Of a DNA stretch of 29,362 nucleotides, positions 7,295 through 15,279 are shown in pieces. The first letter of the stretch is position 1. Each line of letters opens with the position of its first letter. Made by a program: the position numbers and the translations under genes. The DNA lies in NCBI GenBank assembly GCA_964342805.1, contig CAYFHQ010000041.1:1-29362 (forward strand). The letters are read 5' to 3'. Source of the DNA: CAYFHQ01 sp964342805. Its GTDB lineage: Bacteria; Bacillota; Clostridia; Peptostreptococcales; Acidaminobacteraceae. The notes beneath the pieces were generated by a model. That model did no database searches, had not been told where the DNA came from, and saw only the letters and a program-made list of their open reading frames with translations.

Positions 7295-8553
7295 ACTTTT
7301 CCCCCTTCCTTAAGGGGTAGGCTGACCACAAAACGTGCCCCGGTTTCTTGGGGGAGGCACTGGATATTTCCATGGAGCTTGTTGACGATTTGGGCATGGA
7401 TCAAACTTAGACCCAACCCCGCAGTTTGACCACTTCTCCTGGTGGTGAAAAAGGGTTCAAAAATCTGGTCAGCAATGTCCACTGACACGCCAGATCCCCA
7501 GTCTAAAAAATCCAGTTCCATATGGTCACCAATCCGCTTTGTGCCAATGAAGACCCTGCCGCCTTCAGGACCATAGCCGTGGTCAACAGTGTTGTTGAGC
7601 AGGGTGGTCAGGAGCTGCAATACATCAATACGGGAAGCCAATATATATAGGTTGGGTTCCAGGTTGAGCTCGACTTTCAAATGGTTGAATTTCTGGTCTC
7701 CCAAAAGGATATCAATACATTGAGTGATATAGGTCTTTGTTTCCAAGGCCTCATGGGTCGTTTCCACGCTGGTGGGGGCTATTTTTTTGAAGGTGTCCAG
7801 GAGGGTCCGGCACTGCTTAAGGTTGTCATAGGCCATTTGCAAGGAGTCCTCCAGGTCCCTTCGGCTTACCGTTTCGTTTGGAAGTTGCATTTGAACGTAT
7901 GAGGTTGCCGTAATGGCATTCCCCAGAGGCGTGTTCAGCAGATGGGTGACTCCCTTGATGAGGTTTTGGATGGCCACCTGTTTTCTGGAGTTGATCAACT
8001 GGTCCTGGGTTTGTTGCAAGTCCTCATAGGACTGCTTGAGTTGGTGGTTAACCGATTGGAGTTCAGCAGTCCGTTCAGCGACCTTTTGTTCCAAGGAGGC
8101 ATTCATAGATTGGAAATGGTTGAATGAGGTTTGGAGCTGGGTCCGCATATCCTCAAATGCCCTGGCCAACTTTCCAATTTCATTGGCGTAGAAGAGGAGG
8201 TCCTCCTCTACGGCTTGGTGGAAGTCCCCTCGGGATAGAACGGGGATATGGTCAATGAGCTTTTCCAGGGGCTGTATAATACTGGAGCTGAGATTGAAGC
8301 TCACAAAAAAACTAAAGATCCCAATGATGACCACCAGGATCACTGTGTTGATAAAAAGGTCCTGACGGATCTGGCGGGTTTCAGCTCGGACACTCGGTTG
8401 GAGGGGCTCAGGTAGGTCTTGGGTGAGTGCATTCATTTTCTCTATGGCCTGGTTGGCGATAATAAATCCGACCAAGGCTGAAGCGATGACCGAGCAGATA
8501 ATAATGGCGATGGTGACTTGTTTGATTATGGAATTGTCATGGAATGAACGCAT
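7291..8553 (-). CDS. Membrane sensor histidine kinase
   Basis: This is a 420-residue sensor kinase. It has a first membrane helix at about residues 10-34, a short outer loop of some 30 residues, and a second helix at about 66-88. A HAMP-like segment follows, then a coiled coil (about 145-200). The phosphoacceptor helix contains GVTHLLNTPLG with H204, a variant of the usual HEINTPLG. The C-terminal ATPase domain has an N box (LLNNTVDHG), the G1 box (DWGSGV) and GLGLSL. I chose the ATG at 8551-8553 because a strong AGGAGGGGGG precedes it four bases away; a longer frame begins at 8643 but has no such site and reads as non-family sequence. No response regulator gene is adjacent. The direct coupling to the symporter downstream suggests that the kinase senses transport or the transported amino acid, which is inference. 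Confidence 0.92.
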   Translation of the reverse strand: MRSFHDNSIIKQVTIAIIICSVIASALVGFIIANQAIEKMNALTQDLPEPLQPSVRAETRQIRQDLFINTVILVVIIGIFSFFVSFNLSSSIIQPLEKLIDHIPVLSRGDFHQAVEEDLLFYANEIGKLARAFEDMRTQLQTSFNHFQSMNASLEQKVAERTAELQSVNHQLKQSYEDLQQTQDQLINSRKQVAIQNLIKGVTHLLNTPLGNAITATSYVQMQLPNETVSRRDLEDSLQMAYDNLKQCRTLLDTFKKIAPTSVETTHEALETKTYITQCIDILLGDQKFNHLKVELNLEPNLYILASRIDVLQLLTTLLNNTVDHGYGPEGGRVFIGTKRIGDHMELDFLDWGSGVSVDIADQIFEPFFTTRRSGQTAGLGLSLIHAQIVNKLHGNIQCLPQETGARFVVSLPLKEGGKV

Positions 8554-8695
8554 GGAACCCCCCTCCTTATTTTTAGGGTTTATACCCACCAGGGAAAAGC
8601 TTGCAACGGAGGAAAGTGAGTCCCCTGAATTTTCTGACAACAAAGAGGGAAAGCCCCTCCATTTGCCGAATACTTAATTAGAGTGAGGTGAGGCC

Positions 8696-9049
8696 ATGCA
8701 TGCCAAAATGATTGAACACACCCTGCGAAAGATCCAGGAAATTGACCAAAAAGCAGTGGCTGTGAAAACCGAGACCAAGGAACTGGAATATGCCAAACGT
8801 AAGGAACTCAAAAAACGGTTAAAAGAGATCGAGTTTCAACATATGAAACAAGCCCGTAAGACAGCAAAACTCAAACGGGAAGAAATTCTGACCAGGGCAG
8901 ACCAGGAAACCCAGGACATATTGGAAAGGGCCCAGCAGGAATGTGACCAGCTGGACAAGATTTTGGATGCCCACCAGGAAGAAATGGTGGAGAAGGTCTT
9001 CATGCGTCTCTTTGAATTGAGACTACGGTCACCAGTAACGGAGGACTAG
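8696..9049 (+). CDS. V-type ATPase subunit G/H, peripheral stalk coiled coil
   Basis: This 117-residue protein is almost entirely a charged coiled coil (runs of Lys/Glu with heptad hydrophobics, residues about 5-105), as expected for the G/H subunit (NtpF/AhaH type) that pairs with subunit E to form the peripheral stalk of V/A-type ATPases. It is the first gene of the ATPase operon. The ATG at 8696 follows GAGGTGAGG (8685-8693). The next gene starts two bases after its stop. Identity rests on coiled-coil character plus position, because this family has little sequence signature. Confidence 0.78.
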   Translation: MHAKMIEHTLRKIQEIDQKAVAVKTETKELEYAKRKELKKRLKEIEFQHMKQARKTAKLKREEILTRADQETQDILERAQQECDQLDKILDAHQEEMVEKVFMRLFELRLRSPVTED

Positions 9050-9050
9050 G

Positions 9051-10118
9051 ATGGGAAGTGTGCGACGGTTTGCAGCTGTGAACACCAAAATCAGGGCCAT
9101 CGAGGGCCAGTTGCTCCAGGACCATGACTATGAACACCTCCTTTCATGTAAGACGGTGGAGGACATGATCCACTACCTCAGACAAGAAACGGGGTACCGG
9201 CGACTCTTGAACCAGGTCAAAGGCGCATCTATTGAATTGGACGCCCTTGAAAGTCTTTTCAAGAAAGAACTCTACAGGGAGTTGCAGTCATTTGTCCACT
9301 ATTTCACCGACCAGTACAGAAAACTCTTTCGCATTCTTTTCATGCGGTACGAGGTGGAGGATATTAAGGTCATGCTCCGGGCCATTATTCGCCAGGAGCA
9401 CTTGGCAGACTTGGAAGCCCACATGATCATCTTGGGCGTCAGCAAGAATCTGGATTATGAACGCCTCTTCCAGTCCAGGACCTTGGAGGACTTTATTGAC
9501 AATTTGGAGGGAACGCCCTACCAAAAGACCCTGGCCTACTACATGGACGAGGACCCGACCAAGCGTCTTTTTTATATGGAGATGAACTTGGATCGTTTGT
9601 ACTTTAAGCACTTGTCCGACCAGGCCAAAAAGCTGGACCCACGGGACGGGGCCCCCTTGATTGAAGTCTTGGGAAAGAATACGGATATATTGAATTTACA
9701 GTGGATTTATCGGGGGTTGAAGTCCTATCGGCTCAGCCCTGAGGAATTGCTGAACTACACCTTGAACCACGGCTACTATTTGAAATACAAGCATTTGAAG
9801 AACCTGTGTTACAGCCAATCCATGGATGAACTCAGTGAGAAAATCAAGCAGACCAAGTACGCCTTTCTCCTGCAAGGGGAACGGGTGGACCGCTTTATGG
9901 AAATTCGAATGGAGCGTTATGTCTATGCGGCCTTCCAAAAGAAACGGAAGGAAGAGCCCATGTCCATAGCCGAAGTCTTGGTCTTCATGCACCGACTGGA
10001 ATATGAAATCAGAGACCTCTTTACCTTGTTTGAGGCAAAGCGGTACAACCTAGACAAAGAAGGCGGCCGGCGCTATTTGGTACGAATGGGTAAAGGGGGG
10101 AGTCCCCATGGCAGTTGA
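9051..10118 (+). CDS. ntpC: V-type ATPase subunit C (d-like)
   Basis: This 355-residue, helix-rich soluble protein matches the V/A-ATPase C subunit (eukaryotic d), which caps the c ring and connects it with the central shaft. The typical beginning (FAAVNTKIRAIEGQLL) and repeated helical bundles with YxRLF and LxxxYR-like patterns are visible; length is normal. Its ATG is two bases after the upstream stop, and its end overlaps the start of subunit I by 11 bases. In most described V-ATPase operons C follows E, whereas here it comes second, ahead of I. Confidence 0.88.
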   Translation: MGSVRRFAAVNTKIRAIEGQLLQDHDYEHLLSCKTVEDMIHYLRQETGYRRLLNQVKGASIELDALESLFKKELYRELQSFVHYFTDQYRKLFRILFMRYEVEDIKVMLRAIIRQEHLADLEAHMIILGVSKNLDYERLFQSRTLEDFIDNLEGTPYQKTLAYYMDEDPTKRLFYMEMNLDRLYFKHLSDQAKKLDPRDGAPLIEVLGKNTDILNLQWIYRGLKSYRLSPEELLNYTLNHGYYLKYKHLKNLCYSQSMDELSEKIKQTKYAFLLQGERVDRFMEIRMERYVYAAFQKKRKEEPMSIAEVLVFMHRLEYEIRDLFTLFEAKRYNLDKEGGRRYLVRMGKGGSPHGS

Positions 10119-12114
10119 AAAAATGGAATTGATGAACGTGGTTTCCCATCAAGACCATCAGGACGAGATCCTACGGAAAATTGCACAAATGGAAAATGTC
10201 CACCTGATCGACGCAGTGGCAGAGATCAATGAGAGTAACTTCACCCTCAATATGTTGGAGGAGCATCTGGACGAGATTGTCAACATGTGCTTGATCACCG
10301 CCTATCGACATGATCAGGACTTCAAGCGCATTCAAGACGAGTTGGAGTACCTCATGGGCTTGATGGACCTGGATATGGTGGTTGACCCAGCCCATTTTCA
10401 AGACAACTACCTCTTTCACCAAGTGGAGGGTCAAATCCAGGAAATCTTTGAACACTTTAAGGAGCTGCGGGCGGGTCAGGAAGAAGCGGAAGAAGAGTTG
10501 GGGCGACTTAGACGGTTTTCAGTGGTGGAGGCCTTGGGTCGACTGGACATTGACCTCAAGCAGGTCTATGACATGGAACACTTTACTGTGAAGTTGGGCA
10601 CCCTGACCAAGGAAAGCCGCAACAAATTGTCCATGAACTATGAAAATGTCAGCGCAGCAGTTATGCATGTGGGCGGTTCAGGAGACGAACAGCTTTATCT
10701 GGTTGTTTCGCCAACCTCCTTGGACACGGAGACTGACCGGATTCTCCGGTCCGTTTACTTCCAAGAAATCGAAGTTTTACAGGAGTATTTGGGTCCCGTT
10801 TCAGAAATGGTGGACAAACTCAAGGCCAGGATGGCCCACTTGGAAGCCTCTATTGAAGAGCGTGAGGAAAAAATCCGCCATAGCAAGGCCGAGTACGCCG
10901 ACCAAATTGCCTGTTGTTATAGCCGGACCCGGATGGAACAGACCGTCAGTAAGTTAAAGACCAAGACGGCCTGCTCCAGTAGTTTTTTCTATTTGTCCGG
11001 CTGGGTGTCTGAAACGGAGAAAGAAGCCATCCAGCAGACCCTAGAGGATATTGGCTACAACATTATCATTGGCTTTAAGAGCCTGGAGGAGCTGGACGGC
11101 CAGCATACGCCACCCACAAAGCTCCGAAACAACTGGCTGCTCCGTCCCTTCGAACTCTTAGTGAACATGTACGGGACGCCTTCTTATACTGAGCTTGATC
11201 CGACGACCTTCTTAGGTCTGACCTATATGTTTCTCTTTGGGGCCATGTTTGGAGACCTGGGCCAGGGTTTACTCTTTATCCTGGCGGGGACTTGGATCAC
11301 CAGGCGCAATCCGGCCAACCAGTATGGGGCCATCCTCAGTCGTTTGGGGATCAGTTCCATGGTTTTTGGCCTTCTCTATGACAGTTTCTTTGGATATGAG
11401 CATGTCATCAGTGGTTTGGTTGAAAGGGTCACTGGCAGCCATGCCCTGGCAGAAGCCCTCTTTCTGAGACCCATTGAGAACATTAATACCATCCTGATCT
11501 CTTCCTTGGTCTTGGGGATTGGCCTCCTGGCCATCAGTTATGGTTATTCGGTTGTGAACAAGCTACGAAACAAGGACTACAAGGAAGGCTTGTTTGGGCG
11601 GACGGGTTTGACAGGTTTTATCCTGTTTGCGGCCCTCTTGACCATGGCCATGGGCTTTGTAAGTCCACTACCTCAAATGGTGATGCCCCTTCTCATTGGG
11701 ATTGTTCTCATAGCCATTGCCTTGATCGTGGTCCGGGAGCCCCTGACCAACCTTATATTGGGTAACCGACCCTTGTACCATGAGTCGCCCAATGAATATT
11801 ACGTGGAAAGTGGATTCGAGATCCTAGAAACCTTCCTCAGCATGTTGTCCAACACCATGTCCTTTATCCGGGTGGGGGCCTTTGCCCTCAACCACGTGGG
11901 GCTCTTTATCGCCTTCCACACCATGGCCAATATCATTGGCAACTTCATGGGGGACGTGTCCATGTTTATCGTGGGCAACCTCTTGGTCATTTTCCTTGAA
12001 GGCTTGATCGTCTTTATTCAGGGGTTGAGACTGGTTTACTATGAACTCTTTAGCAAGTATTACACAGGTGATGGCGTTGCCTTCCAACCGGCAACCGTAC
12101 ATACGAATCAATAG
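10108..12114 (+). CDS. ntpI: V-type ATPase subunit I (a subunit)
   Basis: This 668-residue protein is the membrane stator subunit that provides the ion half-channels. Residues 1 to about 335 form a cytoplasmic helical and coiled domain. The rest has about seven or eight membrane helices, starting near TFLGLTYMFLFGAMFGDLGQG. The C-terminal helices contain the conserved arginines expected to face the ring carboxylate (FIRVGAFALNHVGLF and FIQGLRLVYYELFSKYY). The ending GDGVAFQP is typical of the family. The ATG at 10108 overlaps the end of ntpC and has GGGGGG upstream (10095-10100). Subunit K follows after ten bases. Confidence 0.95.
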   Translation: MAVEKMELMNVVSHQDHQDEILRKIAQMENVHLIDAVAEINESNFTLNMLEEHLDEIVNMCLITAYRHDQDFKRIQDELEYLMGLMDLDMVVDPAHFQDNYLFHQVEGQIQEIFEHFKELRAGQEEAEEELGRLRRFSVVEALGRLDIDLKQVYDMEHFTVKLGTLTKESRNKLSMNYENVSAAVMHVGGSGDEQLYLVVSPTSLDTETDRILRSVYFQEIEVLQEYLGPVSEMVDKLKARMAHLEASIEEREEKIRHSKAEYADQIACCYSRTRMEQTVSKLKTKTACSSSFFYLSGWVSETEKEAIQQTLEDIGYNIIIGFKSLEELDGQHTPPTKLRNNWLLRPFELLVNMYGTPSYTELDPTTFLGLTYMFLFGAMFGDLGQGLLFILAGTWITRRNPANQYGAILSRLGISSMVFGLLYDSFFGYEHVISGLVERVTGSHALAEALFLRPIENINTILISSLVLGIGLLAISYGYSVVNKLRNKDYKEGLFGRTGLTGFILFAALLTMAMGFVSPLPQMVMPLLIGIVLIAIALIVVREPLTNLILGNRPLYHESPNEYYVESGFEILETFLSMLSNTMSFIRVGAFALNHVGLFIAFHTMANIIGNFMGDVSMFIVGNLLVIFLEGLIVFIQGLRLVYYELFSKYYTGDGVAFQPATVHTNQ

Positions 12115-12124
12115 GAGGTCAGCC

Positions 12125-12544
12125 ATGAGAGGCATACTAATCGCCAGTCTTGTACTGGTAATCGCAACGGTAATGACAGGATTTGTCCTGTATTTCAAGG
12201 GGTCTGACCCTAAAAAACTGAAGAAGGCCATCCAGATCAACTTGGGTGTCTTTATTCCCTTGCTTTTAACGGGAATCGCATTTTTGGTACCGGACATGGT
12301 GTATGCGGCTGCTGAAGAGGGTGCCGCTTCGGCCAAGGGCCTTGGCTTTATCTCTGCGGCCCTGAGTACTGGCCTGGCAGCCATTGGCACAGGCTATGCA
12401 GTTGGGGCAGTGGGGTCCTCCGCCCTGGGGGCCGTGTCAGAAGATCCAAAGATATTGGGTAAGACCCTGATCTTCGTAGGCCTGGCTGAAGGGATTGCCA
12501 TTTACGGCCTTATCATATCCATTCTCATCCTGGGTAGACTGTAG
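12125..12544 (+). CDS. ntpK: V-type ATPase subunit K (proteolipid) with an extra N-terminal membrane hairpin
   Basis: This is the rotor-ring proteolipid, 139 residues. I chose the ATG at 12125 because TAGGAGG ends eight bases ahead of it; a longer frame begins at 12041 inside ntpI. Residues about 68-139 form a classical c-type hairpin: a Gly/Ala-rich helix, the polar loop SEDPK (105-109), and a second helix carrying the ion-binding carboxylate E122 in LAEGIAIYGL. Residues 1-58 form two additional membrane helices that are not glycine-rich and have no carboxylate, followed by VYAAAEEG (59-66), which looks like a signal-peptidase site. So there is one carboxylate per four predicted helices, or, if the N-terminal part is cleaved, per two. 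No glutamine is seen in the first c helix and E122 is followed by Gly, so the Na+ ligand pattern is not evident. Confidence 0.92.
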   Translation: MRGILIASLVLVIATVMTGFVLYFKGSDPKKLKKAIQINLGVFIPLLLTGIAFLVPDMVYAAAEEGAASAKGLGFISAALSTGLAAIGTGYAVGAVGSSALGAVSEDPKILGKTLIFVGLAEGIAIYGLIISILILGRL

Positions 12545-12550
12545 GGTTCC

Positions 12551-12856
12551 ATGCGTTCCTTTTTATTGACGGATGACCAGGACACCATGATCGGTATGCG
12601 ACTGGCAGGAATTCAGGGCAAGCAGGTGTCTGGAAAAGACGCCATTCTGGCAGAGATTGACCGCCTTCTGGAAGACCCCACCATCGGGATGATCATGGTG
12701 ACGGAAGGCATTATGCGACAGGCAGAAGACCAGATCATGGAACGGAAGATGAAAACCGCTGAAACCCTGATTGTGCAAATACCCGGGGCGGACGGCAAAA
12801 TGGATGAAGACCGGATATCCAGATACATTCGGGAATCCATCGGCCTGAAATTCTAA
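12551..12856 (+). CDS. ntpG: V-type ATPase subunit F
   Basis: This 101-residue protein has the Rossmann-like fold sequence of subunit F, which sits on the central rotor with subunit D. Recognisable parts are the start FLLTDDQDTMIGMRLAGIQG, the middle strand GMIMVTEGIM (about residues 46-55) and the C-terminal helix (ISRYIRESIGLKF). Its length is normal for bacterial and archaeal F subunits. It begins six bases after the K stop and has only a weak ribosome binding site, so it probably depends on translation of K. In Enterococcus hirae the equivalent gene is called ntpG. Here it precedes subunit E, rather than following C as in many operons. Confidence 0.88.
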   Translation: MRSFLLTDDQDTMIGMRLAGIQGKQVSGKDAILAEIDRLLEDPTIGMIMVTEGIMRQAEDQIMERKMKTAETLIVQIPGADGKMDEDRISRYIRESIGLKF

Positions 12857-12869
12857 AGGATGTGATGGC

Positions 12870-13511
12870 ATGATTACCATTGACGACAAATTGGAGCTGT
12901 TTAGAAAGATTGTCCTAAACAGCGCCCAAAATGATTATGATATACAACTGGAAATGATCGATGCCGCCCAGGAAGACCAAATCAAAGCCTTCACAGAAGA
13001 AGTGAAGGCCAAGGGCCAGGCCTTTGTGAACCAGATGATCCACAAGAGCGAGCAGGAGGAAAAGCGCATGATCTCCCGGGCCCGCTCTGAGGCCAAACAC
13101 CAGGTTCTTGCCAAGCGGCAGGAGTTGATCAATCATTTGATTGAAGCCGTGACTGACCGGATCCAAAACTTTGTGGCGTCAGAAATCTATGGGGACTTTC
13201 TTAAGGACAGTGTCAAGGAGACCCTGGACGTCATATCGGGCTTTGATGCCATCGAATTGGAGATGACCCGGGAGGACTACCGGAGGTTCAGCGAACTCCT
13301 GGACGAGGAACTCCACAATTGTGGCTACAAGTCTAGACAGATCAAATTGATTCCCACGGACAAGGACATTATTGGCGGTTTTGTTGCCTACAATGGGTCT
13401 CGGGCCATAAAAGTAGACTGCTCCCTGGCAGGCTTGATCAGGGACAACCAGTCCTTCATGGGACGACTGGTTTTTGAAATTCTCAACGAGGCGGGTGAAC
13501 AACATGGATAA
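12870..13511 (+). CDS. ntpE: V-type ATPase subunit E, peripheral stalk
   Basis: This 213-residue protein has the subunit E layout: an N-terminal half that is a long charged helix (residues about 15-110), which pairs with the G/H subunit to form the peripheral stalk, and a C-terminal globular head (about 115-213) that contacts subunits A and B. The motif DIIGGFVAYNGSRAIKVDCSLAGLI (about residues 168-192) is the family signature, with DxxxxGG and the following D/N-rich turn. It begins 13 bases after ntpG and overlaps the start of ntpA by eight bases. Confidence 0.92.
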   Translation: MITIDDKLELFRKIVLNSAQNDYDIQLEMIDAAQEDQIKAFTEEVKAKGQAFVNQMIHKSEQEEKRMISRARSEAKHQVLAKRQELINHLIEAVTDRIQNFVASEIYGDFLKDSVKETLDVISGFDAIELEMTREDYRRFSELLDEELHNCGYKSRQIKLIPTDKDIIGGFVAYNGSRAIKVDCSLAGLIRDNQSFMGRLVFEILNEAGEQHG

Positions 13512-15279
13512 GGGCATCATACAAACCATCAACGGCCCCGTTGTTAAAGCCATAAACATGGCAGCCTTCACCATGAGAGAAATGGTTATGGTGGGGGAGA
13601 AGAAACTCATTGGGGAAGTCATTTCCCTTGACGGGGACTTGGGCACCATCCAGGTCTATGAGGAGACCGAGGGCCTTAAGGCAGGGGAAGAAATCCATGC
13701 CACTGGCAAACCCCTCTCCTTAAAACTGGGGCCGGGCCTGATCGGCAATATGTTCGACGGGATCGAGCGCCCCCTCCTAAAAATTGAAGAAATGAGCCCC
13801 CTCTTTATTCCAGAGGGAATTGGTCTGATCTCCCTGGATCAAGACAGCCAGTGGCCAGTGACGCCAACCCTAGAAGTGGGCCAAGAGGTGAGTCCAGGGG
13901 ATATATATGCAACCATACCGGAGACCAGTCTGATTGAACACCGGATGCTCATCCCCCCTGACCTCCGAGGCCAGGTCACCTGGGTGGCGCCGCCGGGTCG
14001 ATATACCGTGGACGCAGACCTGGTTACTATCCAGCCCAGGTACGGGCAGACTGTGACTTTAAAACTCTACCAGGAGTGGCCTGTGCGAAAACCTAGGCCC
14101 GTGGGGGAACGGAAGATGCTGACTCGGCCCCTCATTACAGGCCAGCGGGTCCTGGACGTCTTCTTCCCACTGGCAAAAGGGGGCGCAGCAGCCATTCCCG
14201 GCGGCTTTGGGACAGGCAAGACCATGACCCAACACCAGTTGGCCAAGTGGTCGGACGCTGACGTGATCGTCTACATTGGCTGCGGGGAGCGGGGCAACGA
14301 AATGACCGACGTCCTGGAGCAGTTCCCCAAGCTCATTGATCCCAAAACAGACAAGCCCCTCATGGAGCGGACCATCTTAATCGCCAATACCTCAAACATG
14401 CCCGTGGCGGCCCGGGAGGCCAGTATTTATACGGGTATTACCCTGGCAGAATACTACCGGGACATGGGCTACCACGTGGCCATCATGGCCGACTCTACTT
14501 CCCGGTGGGCAGAAGCCCTACGGGAGATTTCAGGACGACTGGAAGAAATGCCGGCAGAAGAGGGCTATCCAGCCTACCTGCCTTCTCGTCTGGCTGAGTT
14601 CTATGAACGGGCCGGCTATGTGGACACCCTAGGGGGTCAGGAAGGGTCCGTGACCATCATTGGGGCCGTGTCCCCAGCCGGTGGTGATTTTTCCGAACCT
14701 GTTACTGAGAATACAAAGCGGTTTGTAGGGGGTTTTTTGGCCCTGGACAAGCGGCTGGCCTACGCCAGACACTATCCGGCCATCAACTGGTTGACCAGCT
14801 ATTCTGCCTATATCAAAACCCTATCCAACTGGTATGCAGAGAATGTCAGTGGCGACCTGGTGGACCTGCGGAACGACATGATCAAGATCCTCCATGAGGA
14901 GGACAAACTGGCAGACATTGTCGCCTTAGTAGGTGAAGACGTCCTTCCAGACGACCAACGCCTTGTCTTAGAGATCGCCAGGGTCATCAAAATTGGTTTC
15001 CTCCAGCAGAATGCCTTCCACAAGGACGACACCTATGTGCCCCTGCCCAAGCAGCACCTTATGCTGGAGTTGATCAAGTACCTCAATGATCGGGCCGTGG
15101 ACTGCGTAGGGACAGGCATCCCCATGTCCAAGGTCAAAAATGACGACCTCTTTGGCAAGGTCATGAAAATGAAGTACACCATCCCCAATGAAGACCTGAG
15201 AGGGATTGGTTCCCTGCGCTCAGAAATTGAGCAATACTATGACAACTTGAAAGAATCCTACGGGGAGGTGAGACCATGA
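13504..15279 (+). CDS. ntpA: V-type ATPase catalytic subunit A
   Basis: This 591-residue subunit hydrolyses ATP. The Walker A loop PGGFGTGKT is at residues 232-240, followed by the Walker B region (YHVAIMADSTSRWAEALREISGRLEEMP), the GERGNE motif with the catalytic glutamate, and the C-terminal helical domain. The A-specific non-homologous insertion is present at about residues 110-185, which separates this from F-type beta and from subunit B. I chose the ATG at 13504, after GAGGCGGG (13488-13495), instead of an in-frame ATG at 13474 that lies within the coding sequence of ntpE. The overlap with ntpE is eight bases and with ntpB four (ATGA, 15276-15279). Confidence 0.97.
   Translation: MDKGIIQTINGPVVKAINMAAFTMREMVMVGEKKLIGEVISLDGDLGTIQVYEETEGLKAGEEIHATGKPLSLKLGPGLIGNMFDGIERPLLKIEEMSPLFIPEGIGLISLDQDSQWPVTPTLEVGQEVSPGDIYATIPETSLIEHRMLIPPDLRGQVTWVAPPGRYTVDADLVTIQPRYGQTVTLKLYQEWPVRKPRPVGERKMLTRPLITGQRVLDVFFPLAKGGAAAIPGGFGTGKTMTQHQLAKWSDADVIVYIGCGERGNEMTDVLEQFPKLIDPKTDKPLMERTILIANTSNMPVAAREASIYTGITLAEYYRDMGYHVAIMADSTSRWAEALREISGRLEEMPAEEGYPAYLPSRLAEFYERAGYVDTLGGQEGSVTIIGAVSPAGGDFSEPVTENTKRFVGGFLALDKRLAYARHYPAINWLTSYSAYIKTLSNWYAENVSGDLVDLRNDMIKILHEEDKLADIVALVGEDVLPDDQRLVLEIARVIKIGFLQQNAFHKDDTYVPLPKQHLMLELIKYLNDRAVDCVGTGIPMSKVKNDDLFGKVMKMKYTIPNEDLRGIGSLRSEIEQYYDNLKESYGEVRP

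Noticed and set aside
8554..8643. N-terminal extension of the histidine kinase by 30 codons
   Set aside because: The extra residues do not resemble a sensor domain, and the strong AGGAGG immediately before 8553 marks the real start.
12041..12124. Upstream extension of ntpK by 28 codons
   Set aside because: It lies inside ntpI, and the ATG at 12125 has a strong ribosome binding site and begins a membrane helix.
11824..12390. Antisense frame of 188 codons opposite ntpI and ntpK
   Set aside because: It crosses two well-supported genes on the other strand and shows no recognisable domain.
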